A DNA stretch of 64,000 nt, from assembly GCA_944325415.1 (NCBI GenBank), contig CALUZW010000003.1, forward strand, positions 124,001 through 188,000, written 5' to 3'. Source of the DNA: an uncultured Bacteroidales bacterium. GTDB taxonomy: Bacteria; Bacteroidota; Bacteroidia; Bacteroidales; UBA11471. Of this stretch, positions 8,297 through 16,835 are shown piece by piece (within the stretch, counting starts at the first letter, position 1; every line of letters begins with the position of its first letter). Below the pieces are notes generated by a model. It was not told the origin of the DNA and searched no databases. It saw only the letters and a program-made list of their open reading frames with translations. The translations under genes were made by a program, and so were the position numbers.

Positions 8297-10399
8297 TTAT
8301 CGTATGATGAGCGATTCCTTCGTACTCAAAATATAGATTCCTTGCGGCAACTTATTGAAAAGATCCCCATACGGAACTTGCTTCATGATAAGAATACCCA
8401 TAGGATTATATACATCGACAATCTTATTGGGATCTTTATCTGTTACTGTCTCCTCTATACTACTTGTTGAAACATTCTCTACTGAAAGTGTTATAATGGC
8501 GCCGACCTGATTTCCCGAGAACCGAAATGGAAGAGTTCCCTTAACAGGCTCCTCAAAAGGAATTGTGTAAGTAGACGTCGTGCCCTCAGACTTCCTAGGA
8601 AAGACATATTGCGTAGACGAATAGGTCTCACCGTTCAATTCGCTGAGATAACCATTGACATCATCATAGTTGGTATATGCCTCAACCGTAAACGACATCA
8701 CCTGTTTTCCTTCCGGGATATTAATAACAAAATCTTCGTTTCTCGAATATTTTATAGCCGAAGCATTTCCTGTTGCGTAACCTTTTCCTGTTGAAATAGA
8801 ATAGCCGTCATTAAACACCCACGCACCATTTCCATCGGTTTGTTCATAAGTTTTCGAAGAAAAAACCATTTCGACCGGACCTACTACGCTCTCAGAGTCT
8901 TTAATATCTCCTTGCAGTTCTCCGTCGGAAGTACAAGCTTCCATAATATCGGCAACAAGACCGTTCATATAGACTTCGAGCATGGTATAGCCTTCAACAT
9001 CGGTATCGTTGCGATCATCGGGATTGTTCGGGTCGAGGCCATGTGCACGCTCCCAATCGTCGGGCATACCATCGCGGTCGGTGTCGAGCGGTGCCGTAGT
9101 CGATTTCAACTCGGGCCAACCCGTAGTGCCATCGGCATACCGACAGTCGTCTTGCGAGTCGATAATTCCCGGCAGATTGGATCCACTGGTAAAGGTTGCC
9201 TTGTTTTCCCGCACATCGGCTACCATTATGGAGTCGTGGGCATCACGAGAGTAGCATGCGCCGGCATATTGAAGCACTTTTTCATATGCCACTTCGGCCG
9301 TATGGGTCGTGGTGGCGTAGAACTGCAACGGTGCATCAAGACGCATCGTATCTTTGGTCACAGAAGTGAACGTGTTATCATTCGTCGAATTGGATATCTG
9401 TGCGTAAATACCTTTGGTCCAGTTATCGGCGGTAACATCGGCATTACCTTCCATTACGTTGCCGTCTACATAAAACTGTCCCCAGTGGTGCAGCATCGGA
9501 TACCAACCGTTGTGCGATCCATCGCCATTGGTACAATATTCAAGCGTGCGAATGCCGATAGCAGCAATACGATAGCCCACTGCTCCACCCTTTTTCCGGG
9601 TAGCAGGACCGGGTTTATAATAGTTGTTATAGATATTTACATCCATACCTTCGCCACCATAGCAACCGTTACCGGCCCAGTTATAGATTACGTTGTTACG
9701 CATATCCATGTGTTCTTCCATCTGTGTGCCTTGGCGCGGGCCCAAACGCGGGGCGCGGCTCTCATGGTGCAGCAACAGGTTGTGGTGATACGACATTCCT
9801 TTTCCGCCCCAATTTCCGCCATAGCCGTGAGTTCCTTTGCTGTGACCGGAGTTACGGAGACTCTGTGATACTATACACCACTGTACCGTAGCATTTTCGT
9901 TACCATATATTGAGCAACATTCATCAATACTCCAACTTACCGAGCAGTGGTCTACTATAATATTCGACTGATCCATACCGCCCAGGCCATCACCTTCATG
10001 ATATGCCACATTCTCATTTCCCAAACGGAATCGCAGGAAACGGATAATAACATTGCTGGCCTTGATGGTAAACGGATAACCGGCTACGCAGATACCGTCG
10101 CCCGGAGCTGTCTGACCCGCGATGGTTACATTGCCATTATTTATACTAAGTGCCGACTCCAAGAATATGGTTCCCGACACATCGAAAACAATGGTTCGTC
10201 GTCCAGACTGCTCGATAGCCCATCGCAAGGAACCCTCTCCGCTATCATTAAGATTGGTAACATGGTAAACTGCACCGCCACGGCCACCCGTCACATATCG
10301 GCCGAAACCCTCAGCCCCGGGAAATGCGGGGAGGTCTTCGGCCCAGGCTGCCGATACTGTTGCAATCACACAGAAAATAAATAGTAGAACTTTTTTCAT
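8297..10399 (-). CDS. Secreted pectate lyase, polysaccharide lyase family 1 type
   Basis: A 700-residue protein with a cleavable signal (MKKVLLFIFCVIATVSAAWA). Residues about 24-330 are a right-handed beta-helix lyase: FPGAEGFGRYVTGGRGG opens the family, followed by HVTNLNDSGEGSLRWAI, VTIAGQTAPGDGI, DHCSVSWSIDE and HHNLLLHHESRAPRLGP. This matches pectate lyases that cleave polygalacturonate by calcium-dependent beta-elimination. Around residue 450 is a calcium-binding acidic loop, DTDRDGMPDDWE, like those in many secreted Bacteroidetes lyases. The last 80 residues (VYNPMGILIM to GIYILSTKESLIIR) resemble a type IX sorting tail, so export to the surface is likely. It is the first gene of the leftward operon and sits next to the hybrid regulator. 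Confidence 0.92.
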   Translation of the reverse strand: MKKVLLFIFCVIATVSAAWAEDLPAFPGAEGFGRYVTGGRGGAVYHVTNLNDSGEGSLRWAIEQSGRRTIVFDVSGTIFLESALSINNGNVTIAGQTAPGDGICVAGYPFTIKASNVIIRFLRFRLGNENVAYHEGDGLGGMDQSNIIVDHCSVSWSIDECCSIYGNENATVQWCIVSQSLRNSGHSKGTHGYGGNWGGKGMSYHHNLLLHHESRAPRLGPRQGTQMEEHMDMRNNVIYNWAGNGCYGGEGMDVNIYNNYYKPGPATRKKGGAVGYRIAAIGIRTLEYCTNGDGSHNGWYPMLHHWGQFYVDGNVMEGNADVTADNWTKGIYAQISNSTNDNTFTSVTKDTMRLDAPLQFYATTTHTAEVAYEKVLQYAGACYSRDAHDSIMVADVRENKATFTSGSNLPGIIDSQDDCRYADGTTGWPELKSTTAPLDTDRDGMPDDWERAHGLDPNNPDDRNDTDVEGYTMLEVYMNGLVADIMEACTSDGELQGDIKDSESVVGPVEMVFSSKTYEQTDGNGAWVFNDGYSISTGKGYATGNASAIKYSRNEDFVINIPEGKQVMSFTVEAYTNYDDVNGYLSELNGETYSSTQYVFPRKSEGTTSTYTIPFEEPVKGTLPFRFSGNQVGAIITLSVENVSTSSIEETVTDKDPNKIVDVYNPMGILIMKQVPYGDLFNKLPQGIYILSTKESLIIR

Positions 10400-10549
10400 G
10401 GTAATCTTTTTATCGTGGCAAATTTCTTAATACTCCATCAAAATCGAGAGGACTTTTTGCCCAAATAGGTGTACTTTTTCTCTCCATAACAAGCAAGTCC
10501 CCTTTCCAGACAGATATTGTCGTCCGCAGAAAGCATGGCACATTTTTAC

Positions 10550-10576
10550 TTTGGCCTATATCTTTTGATAGGCAAA
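10550..10576. promoter_or_regulatory. Inverted repeat overlapping the lyase promoter, possible operator
   Basis: TTTGGCCTAT (10550-10559) is the near-perfect inverse of ATAGGCAAA (10568-10576), separated by 8 nt and differing by one extra base. It overlaps the candidate -7 box. It could be a regulator binding site or a leader RNA structure. No further support is visible. Confidence 0.3.
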
Positions 10577-10607
10577 TATACAAAAAAAGGTTTAATCCAG
10601 CCTCAAA
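10573..10607 (-). promoter_or_regulatory. Candidate promoter of the pectate lyase-SusCD operon
   Basis: On the minus strand TATATTTG (10580-10573) matches the Bacteroidetes -7 consensus TAnnTTTG. A TTTG (10607-10604) could be the -33 box, but the 23-nt spacer is longer than the usual 19-21. Transcription would begin near 10566, giving a leader of about 165 nt. Confidence 0.35.
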
Positions 10608-10828
10608 TGATATAAAATTTGATTTTTAATTTCATATTTTGCTCTACGCTCCACTTCTGCAAACCATACTCGGCACTCCGGCGACAGCCACACCGGCCCA
10701 GCATTACACCAAGTTTTACAGGCATCGCGGTATCCTTTTATTTTTATATAGATTCGCGCGCGAGGGCAACCGGGCAGCGGCAATTTCGAGCCACGGCGTT
10801 ACCCATCGCACGAAGAGCACATAATGCC

Positions 10829-10859
10829 AAAAGCCCGGCGGAGACATTCCACCGGGCTC
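10829..10859 (-). terminator. Rho-independent terminator of the hybrid regulator gene
   Basis: On the minus strand AGCCCGG (10858-10852) pairs with CCGGGCT (10838-10832), and TTTT follows, 32 nt beyond the regulator stop. The 491-bp stretch 10400-10890 holds this terminator and the lyase promoter region. I see no gene in it. Confidence 0.7.
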
Positions 10860-10890
10860 TGTACGACTCAGATATGGGAATAGCCTCCCC

Positions 10891-13800
10891 CTACTCCTCG
10901 CGGAGGTAGGTCGAAGGCGACTTCCCTGTTATCTTCTTAAAACTGCGGCTAAAATATTTCGGATCGGTATACCCCACTTTATAGGCAACCTCGGCCACAG
11001 AGAAATTCTTGGTCTGCATCAACTGTATCGCTCTCTTAATGCGTACCACTTGCAGGAAATTGATAGGCGAATAACCGACCAGCGCCTTTATCTTTCTAAA
11101 AAAGACGCTACGGCTCAATGCCATCTCCTGCGCCAAATCATCGACACTCAAATCGGGATTCTCAATATTGGCTTCAATATAAGACATCAACTGCTGCATA
11201 AACTGCTCGTCGGCCGGCATGATAGAGAGTTCCGACGGCTGATAATCAATCTCGCCTGTTGATTTCTGCTCGATCTGTTCCATGTATTTTTCCCGCATCA
11301 TCTGCTGTTGCTGCAAAATCATGGCCACACGGGCTTTCAGCAACTGGGTGCTGAACGGTTTTTCCATATACTCCGAGACTCCGCTGTTGGCACTCCGTAT
11401 GCGGTCGTCCAGTGTATTCTTGGCCGTAAGCACGACGATGGGTATATGGCAGGTTGTCGCATTTTCTTTGATGCGCTGGGCCAGTGCAAAACCGTCAAGT
11501 ACAGGCATCATCAGGTCGGTTATCACCAGGTCGGGCATGTGCTGCAACGTCAACTGCCACCCCTCCTCTCCGTTCGATGCGGTATATACCTTATAACTGC
11601 GTGTGAGACAATTCCGCAGGAAGGTCCGCAAGTCGTTGTTGTCTTCGACCACCAGCACCGAGAAACGGTCGTCGCCTTCGAGATCTTCTGTTTCGTCCTC
11701 GGATTCGGGGAGATACGCATCTGTCTCTACATCATCACTCATCAGGAATTCTATATGGTCATCGTCTTGGAGATGACTCTTTCCTTCGGGGAAAGAGACC
11801 TCAAACGTACTTCCCCTACCCTCTTCGCTCTGCACCTGAATGGTGGCATGATGCAGGTCGACCAGCTGTTTCACCAGCGAAAGACCTATACCTGTCGACT
11901 GCTGGTAGATGTTGTCCTGCAAAATGGTATCAAAACGGCGGAAGAGTGAATCGACATTTTCGGCCGGGATACCCAAGCCCTGGTCCTGCACGGCAATGGA
12001 GACACACTTGTTCTCATGCTTCACCCGAACGACGATGGATTTTCCGGCCGGCGTATATTTGAAGGCATTGGATATGATGTTGATGAAAATCTTCTCAAAC
12101 TTGTCGCGGTCGGCCCACACATATACATCTTCGCACGCCATTTCGAGATGGAAATCTATCTGATTGGTACGGGCCATGTTCTCGAAATTCTCCATGATGG
12201 TTTCCAGCGTCTCCCGTACAGAGATTTTCTCGACGAGAAGGCGCATCTTGTCGCTCTGTATCTTGCGAAAGTCGAGAATCTGATTGATAAGATTCAGCAT
12301 ACGGTGCGCATTGGTCTGCACCACGGTCAGATACTTGCGATCGTCGTCGGGCAGCTTGTCATCAGCAAGCACCTCGGAAAGGGGTCCCTCTATCAATGTG
12401 AGCGGGGTGCGCAACTCGTGCGATATATCAGTAAAGAAGTGCAACTTGGCTTCGGTCAGGCGGTGTTCCAGACGCAACTTGTAACGCAACTTGTATATGT
12501 GCAGATAGATAAACACCAGCGCAAGCACCAGCACCAGAGCCAGAACGAGATAGAGAACTTTGGCCCAGGGTGTCTCGGAGAATTTCGGCTCACGGGTAAT
12601 AGGCAACACCCGCTCGTTGTCGACCCACAATCCGTTGCGATCGGTCGACTTCACATGCAAATAGAAAGTCCCGGCCGGCAGATTTACATAGTTGGCGGTA
12701 AGATTGTCCTGCGTGAATATCCAATCCTTGTCTATACCTTCTAGTTTGTAAGCATAACGTACAGGGAGATTCGACGACAAATCTACCGCCGCAAAAGGTA
12801 CAGACAATGTATTCTCATCGGCACTCAGCACCAGAGAGTCGAGCCCCTCGCCAAAGACAATGGAGGGCACATAATGGTCATATTTCAACTTCTCGGGCGA
12901 AACGACATAGACACCCAGACTTGTGGGAAGCAACAAACGTCCTTCTTCGTCTATAAGGGCCTGATTCTCTGATAATGTAGCATATTGCGGCAACATATCC
13001 GAGCCAATGTTTTCAAAGGTCTCGTTACGAGGGTCAAATCGCATCAACTCCCGCTCGGTCTGCACCCAAATATACCCTGACGGATCTTCTACAAGATTAA
13101 TGGCGACATCGGAATAAGCGCCATCGCGCTTCATGTAAGGGAGGAACAGCAGATTGTCTGCCAACAGGTTTTTGGTCAGCACTTTGTTCAATCCGCCACC
13201 GAAGACCGCCAAGTAGATATCGCCATTGCGGGTTACCTCTATACCCATGATATCGTTGCTTCCCAGACTATTGACATTGTCTTTCTGTCGCATGCTGCAA
13301 TAGAACGTAATGTTCTCGGGTGAAGAGAAATTCTCGTCAAAGGTATAGAATCCGCGGGTCGTACCCACGAGCATGATACTGTCGGAAGTCTCGGCCAGGC
13401 AGCGAACTTGCTGAGGTATATTGGCAGAGCGGGAAGCCAAGCGATTGTTGGCATGCAGGAAGAGCGGTGTATCGGCATCGGGATTCTCAATCATATTCAG
13501 CCCCGTATCGTAACAAGCCACCCACAAACGTCCTTGATAATCCTGCAAGAGAGAATAGATAGAATTACCGCTGATGCTGTATATGTTGTAATCGTCTTTC
13601 TTGTAATGTCCTGTAACCGCATAGCGATGTGGTGTGCTGTACCGCAAACGGAACAATCCCTCGCCCCGGGTTCCGAGCCACAAGTTGTGCGAACGGTCTT
13701 CGTATATGGTATAGACTCCTACTCCGAAGGAGGTTTTTTTGTCGACGACACGCCCATCGGGCGCCAAATAACCGACACGTTTCTCGCCTTCCCATATCTC

Positions 13801-15132
13801 TACGATACCGAGGCGCGACGACACCCACATGCGACCGCGGGAGTCGGAATAGAGACAGCGTATCTCGTCCTGCATATAATAGGGGTGAGGCAGTACCTCC
13901 TGGTTGCCGAACTGCAACTTGTGAAGGCCCACATTGCAACTCACCCAGATGTTATTCTGGCGGTCCTGGAAGGCCGTCCGCACCGAGGGCGACAAGAAAC
14001 GCCCCGCCTCATACGGTGTCATTTCCAGCGCATCAAGATCTACCCGATGCAGGCCTCCGTCGCGCAGAAACAGGAAAAGTGCTCCGCCGGGACTCTTGAA
14101 GAAAATCGGACGCGATACATCGGACGCTATCCACTTCAAATCGGCGTCGGGCTTCCGAATGGGTGTCATCTTGCGAGCTTCCAAGTCGAGACAATAAAGC
14201 CTCTTGTCTTGCGCTATGACACAACCTCGGGAATCACCATTATTATAAAAATAAGCCACATCTTTTGTTCCGGAACCGGGAGGCTGTATCAGCGAGATTT
14301 TTTCAGAATAGCCATTGACAAAAACGACACCGGCATCAGTCATCAGCAACAAGGTTGAATCTCCGACCGCCGACATGCGGTTGATGTGCATCACCTGCGA
14401 GGGCAACTCCACGAACGAAAGTTTCCCCGTATCAAAATGATACACAGCCAGTTCCCGGCGCGATGTAGCCAGCCACACCTTTCCGGCCCGTTCCATCCAG
14501 TTCTTATAGGGCATATTGCTCTTGAAAGAGATGTCTCCTATCACAGAGAGACCACGGCTGGTAAGCACCCATTCGTTGCCATGAGAGTCGAGCAACACAC
14601 TATATACCCGGGTCTTGCCCGACTGAGATTTCTCATAGACTTCGACATTCTCAATATTCTTGTCGTCTATCCGGAAGAGCAGTCCATTCTCGTCGATAAG
14701 CCAGGTATATCCGTTTTTGAGCGCGATAATCTTGTAGGCAATGATACGGCGATTACTTTTCTTTTCGAGCATAGAATGAATATCGACGAAATGCTTGGTA
14801 TCGGTCCGAAAAAGATAAAAATGGTCACGCCCCATACACCAAATATCCCCCTCGGAATTAATGACAATATTGTCAAACCGGTTTTGCAGCAATGGCTCAT
14901 GATTACCGGGCATGGCCTTATAGCAGGTAAACTTATAGCCGTCGTAGCGGTTCAGGCCGTCCCACGTACCCAGCCACAACACGCCGTCGCTGTCTTGCGC
15001 CAACGACGTAACGCGCCCCTGGGAGAGACCGTCACGCACGGTATAGACAGACATCTTGCACTCGGGCAGCGTCTGTGCCGAGAGACGGGTTCCTATAAAA
15101 AATGATATGATTAAAGCTATAATGTATTTCAT
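10891..15132 (-). CDS. Hybrid two-component system sensor/response regulator (HTCS)
   Basis: A 1413-residue one-protein signalling system. After a signal peptide (to about residue 19) comes a periplasmic sensor of beta-propeller-like repeats, with motifs such as DSDGVLWLGTWDGLNRYD, DRQNNIWVSCNVGLHKL and DPSGYIWVQTERELMRF, then a Y_Y_Y domain (about 780-845) and one membrane helix (about 857-880). The kinase has the H box FFTDISHELRTPLTLI (His about 904) and an ATPase domain with GIGLSLVKQL. The receiver has DLVITDLMMPVLDGF (phospho-Asp about 1206). An AraC-type DNA-binding domain ends the protein (about 1315-1405). These proteins sense oligosaccharides and switch on the adjacent polysaccharide locus. 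Control of the lyase-SusCD operon is inferred from position. Confidence 0.95.
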   Translation of the reverse strand: MKYIIALIISFFIGTRLSAQTLPECKMSVYTVRDGLSQGRVTSLAQDSDGVLWLGTWDGLNRYDGYKFTCYKAMPGNHEPLLQNRFDNIVINSEGDIWCMGRDHFYLFRTDTKHFVDIHSMLEKKSNRRIIAYKIIALKNGYTWLIDENGLLFRIDDKNIENVEVYEKSQSGKTRVYSVLLDSHGNEWVLTSRGLSVIGDISFKSNMPYKNWMERAGKVWLATSRRELAVYHFDTGKLSFVELPSQVMHINRMSAVGDSTLLLMTDAGVVFVNGYSEKISLIQPPGSGTKDVAYFYNNGDSRGCVIAQDKRLYCLDLEARKMTPIRKPDADLKWIASDVSRPIFFKSPGGALFLFLRDGGLHRVDLDALEMTPYEAGRFLSPSVRTAFQDRQNNIWVSCNVGLHKLQFGNQEVLPHPYYMQDEIRCLYSDSRGRMWVSSRLGIVEIWEGEKRVGYLAPDGRVVDKKTSFGVGVYTIYEDRSHNLWLGTRGEGLFRLRYSTPHRYAVTGHYKKDDYNIYSISGNSIYSLLQDYQGRLWVACYDTGLNMIENPDADTPLFLHANNRLASRSANIPQQVRCLAETSDSIMLVGTTRGFYTFDENFSSPENITFYCSMRQKDNVNSLGSNDIMGIEVTRNGDIYLAVFGGGLNKVLTKNLLADNLLFLPYMKRDGAYSDVAINLVEDPSGYIWVQTERELMRFDPRNETFENIGSDMLPQYATLSENQALIDEEGRLLLPTSLGVYVVSPEKLKYDHYVPSIVFGEGLDSLVLSADENTLSVPFAAVDLSSNLPVRYAYKLEGIDKDWIFTQDNLTANYVNLPAGTFYLHVKSTDRNGLWVDNERVLPITREPKFSETPWAKVLYLVLALVLVLALVFIYLHIYKLRYKLRLEHRLTEAKLHFFTDISHELRTPLTLIEGPLSEVLADDKLPDDDRKYLTVVQTNAHRMLNLINQILDFRKIQSDKMRLLVEKISVRETLETIMENFENMARTNQIDFHLEMACEDVYVWADRDKFEKIFINIISNAFKYTPAGKSIVVRVKHENKCVSIAVQDQGLGIPAENVDSLFRRFDTILQDNIYQQSTGIGLSLVKQLVDLHHATIQVQSEEGRGSTFEVSFPEGKSHLQDDDHIEFLMSDDVETDAYLPESEDETEDLEGDDRFSVLVVEDNNDLRTFLRNCLTRSYKVYTASNGEEGWQLTLQHMPDLVITDLMMPVLDGFALAQRIKENATTCHIPIVVLTAKNTLDDRIRSANSGVSEYMEKPFSTQLLKARVAMILQQQQMMREKYMEQIEQKSTGEIDYQPSELSIMPADEQFMQQLMSYIEANIENPDLSVDDLAQEMALSRSVFFRKIKALVGYSPINFLQVVRIKRAIQLMQTKNFSVAEVAYKVGYTDPKYFSRSFKKITGKSPSTYLREE

Positions 15133-15150
15133 TCTCTCTTCAAATATCTA

Positions 15151-15158
15151 CAAAGATA
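15151..15158 (-). promoter_or_regulatory. Candidate -7 box for the hybrid regulator gene
   Basis: Minus-strand TATCTTTG matches TAnnTTTG, 18 nt before the ATG. The expected -33 TTTG is not clear; the nearest is a weak CTTG 15 nt away. The leader would be about a dozen nucleotides. Confidence 0.45.
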
Positions 15159-15440
15159 AGAATTATATGCAAACAAGCCCCTTCGATTCCGAAAAAGACA
15201 CTATTTTGACCAAATAATCCCCCCGAACTCCTTCCTTTTCGGCTTTCGGGCCATTTATCCCGAATAATACACCTATTCAGTATAATATTGCACCGCAATC
15301 CCCTCTCTTCTTCTTTTATTTGCAGAAAATCTTTAAACTGGATTTTATACTTAATCTCGAAGCAAACATCAAAACAATTACTCAAAAAGTCAAATAGAGA
15401 ATCAAAAACCGGAAATTTTCTTTTCATGTATACTTTCGCG

Positions 15441-15475
15441 AAAAAGGCTGCCCGAAAGCGTTCGGGGGCCTTTTT
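15441..15475 (+). terminator. Orphan terminator-like hairpin
   Basis: CCCGAA (15451-15456) pairs with TTCGGG (15461-15466) around AGCG. The stem extends to AAAAAGGC and GGCCTTTTT, giving a U-run on the plus strand. No rightward gene ends here. It follows closely on TATACTTTCG, a near -7 box, so a very short transcript is possible. Confidence 0.5.
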
Positions 15476-15572
15476 CATTTTTTGAAGTTTTTATGAGTAT
15501 TTTCTTTTCTTCCCTATAAACGGGTAAAAATTCTGCCAATTTACCTATATTTACAAAAGAAAACAACACACC

Positions 15573-16724
15573 ATGAAAAAAGCCCTCAAAATAATACTGC
15601 TGCTCATAATACTAATAGCCGTCGTCTACCTGTGCCTGCCTCACTATGCCCGGCAAGCTCTCAGGTATCTCTACCCCGACATCTACGACCTCGAACGCTT
15701 CGACCGCCACACGGTAGAGGCCCCCGACAGCTGCCAGCCATGGCCGCATACCACCGACTACAACCAGTACCGGCTCTCAACGACCGAGGCAGATTACCTT
15801 GATTCGATGGAGACAACGGCATTTCTCGTCTTCCAACACGACAGCATCGTATTCGAGAATTACCGCAACGACGGCTGCGACACCCTCACCTCCAACATCT
15901 TCTCGGCCACAAAAAGCATCGTGAGTCTCCTCACGGGCATTGCGTGCGAAGAAGGCTACATAAAAAGCATCGACGACCCGGTGAGCAAATACCTGCCGGC
16001 TTTTTCCGAAGGACGTCGCAGCGAAATCACCCTGCGCCACCTGCTTACGATGAGCGCCTCGCTGAGTTGGGACGAGAGCTACTCCTCTCTCTTCTCCATG
16101 ACCACACAGGGATATTACGGCAACAATCTCTACCGGCTGGTTACAGAGCTCGACGTGACAGGGCACCCCGGCTATCAATACACCTACCGCAGCGGCGAGA
16201 CACAGGTGCTGGCCTTTGCCCTTGAAGCCGCCACCGGGAAGACACTGAGCGACTATGCCGAGGAAAAGTTGTGGCGGCCGCTCCAAGCCGAACACGACGC
16301 CTACTGGCTGCTCGATCGCAAAGGGGGCGACGAAAAGGCTTTCTGCTGTTTCCACACCACCGCCCGCGACGTAGCCCGACTGGGCCATCTGATGCTTCAC
16401 GAGGGACAGTGGCACGGGCAACAAATCGTACCGGCATCCTATATGCGCGAAGCCACGACTCCGGCATCATACCTGCGCAACCAGTGGGACAACGGAGCCC
16501 TCGATTACTACGGGTTACAGTTCTGGATTGTAGAAATCGACGGGAAATCCTATCCCTACATGCGGGGCATGGACGGGCAATACATTGTCGCCATACCCGA
16601 ACGGGGGGCTCTTTTTGTAAGGCTGGGACACAAATCGACCGATATATATGTAGGGCCGCATCAGGCAGACCTTTTCCGCTATTTCGCCTTGGCCTCGGAA
16701 ATTCTTGATGCGCGGATGGAATAG
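15573..16724 (+). CDS. Serine hydrolase of the beta-lactamase/penicillin-binding class C fold
   Basis: A 383-residue protein with one N-terminal membrane or uncleaved signal segment (LKIILLLIILIAVVYLCL). The catalytic SxxK motif is SATK, about residue 112, in the context NIFSATKSIVSLLTGIA, followed by IDDPVSKYLP, the normal spacing in this superfamily. A YRSGE motif near residue 205 sits where YxN/YxS is expected. LRHLLTMSASLSWDE is also typical. Members hydrolyse esters, peptides or beta-lactams, and the substrate cannot be told from sequence. It is a single gene facing right, between the HTCS and the ABC protein. It is likely cell-envelope located with the active domain outside the cytoplasm. 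Confidence 0.85.
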   Translation: MKKALKIILLLIILIAVVYLCLPHYARQALRYLYPDIYDLERFDRHTVEAPDSCQPWPHTTDYNQYRLSTTEADYLDSMETTAFLVFQHDSIVFENYRNDGCDTLTSNIFSATKSIVSLLTGIACEEGYIKSIDDPVSKYLPAFSEGRRSEITLRHLLTMSASLSWDESYSSLFSMTTQGYYGNNLYRLVTELDVTGHPGYQYTYRSGETQVLAFALEAATGKTLSDYAEEKLWRPLQAEHDAYWLLDRKGGDEKAFCCFHTTARDVARLGHLMLHEGQWHGQQIVPASYMREATTPASYLRNQWDNGALDYYGLQFWIVEIDGKSYPYMRGMDGQYIVAIPERGALFVRLGHKSTDIYVGPHQADLFRYFALASEILDARME

Positions 16725-16800
16725 CCTCGGACAGACTTACGTTTTTTCACTTTTTCAACACAAAATGGCATCGAGAGAAATATTTTCGACGCATAACGAT

Positions 16801-16808
16801 TACTTTTG
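16801..16808 (+). promoter_or_regulatory. -7 box of the twin ABC gene
   Basis: TACTTTTG matches TAnnTTTG. It overlaps an upstream in-frame TTG (16806), which argues against that TTG as the start and for the ATG at 16836, about 20 nt downstream of the predicted transcription start. A convincing -33 box is not seen. Confidence 0.5.
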
Positions 16809-16835
16809 CAACGACAATCAACAGAAACGACAGTT

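Larger units (their letters stand above)
15133..15572. other. Divergent intergenic region with an orphan hairpin
   Basis: This 440-bp region lies between the leftward regulator and the rightward serine hydrolase. It holds the regulator -7 box, a palindromic TTTGACCAAA site (15206-15215) and, at 15441-15475, a hairpin with A- and T-runs on its two sides. A 112-codon leftward open frame here has lysine/cysteine-rich, unconvincing sequence and I do not call it. Confidence 0.5.

Noticed and set aside
15140..15478. A 112-codon leftward frame before the regulator gene
   Set aside because: It overlaps the regulator promoter region and the orphan hairpin, and shows no domain or signal.
16806..16835. 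TTG start ten codons upstream for the twin ABC gene
   Set aside because: The TTG lies inside the -7 promoter box, so it cannot be in the transcript.
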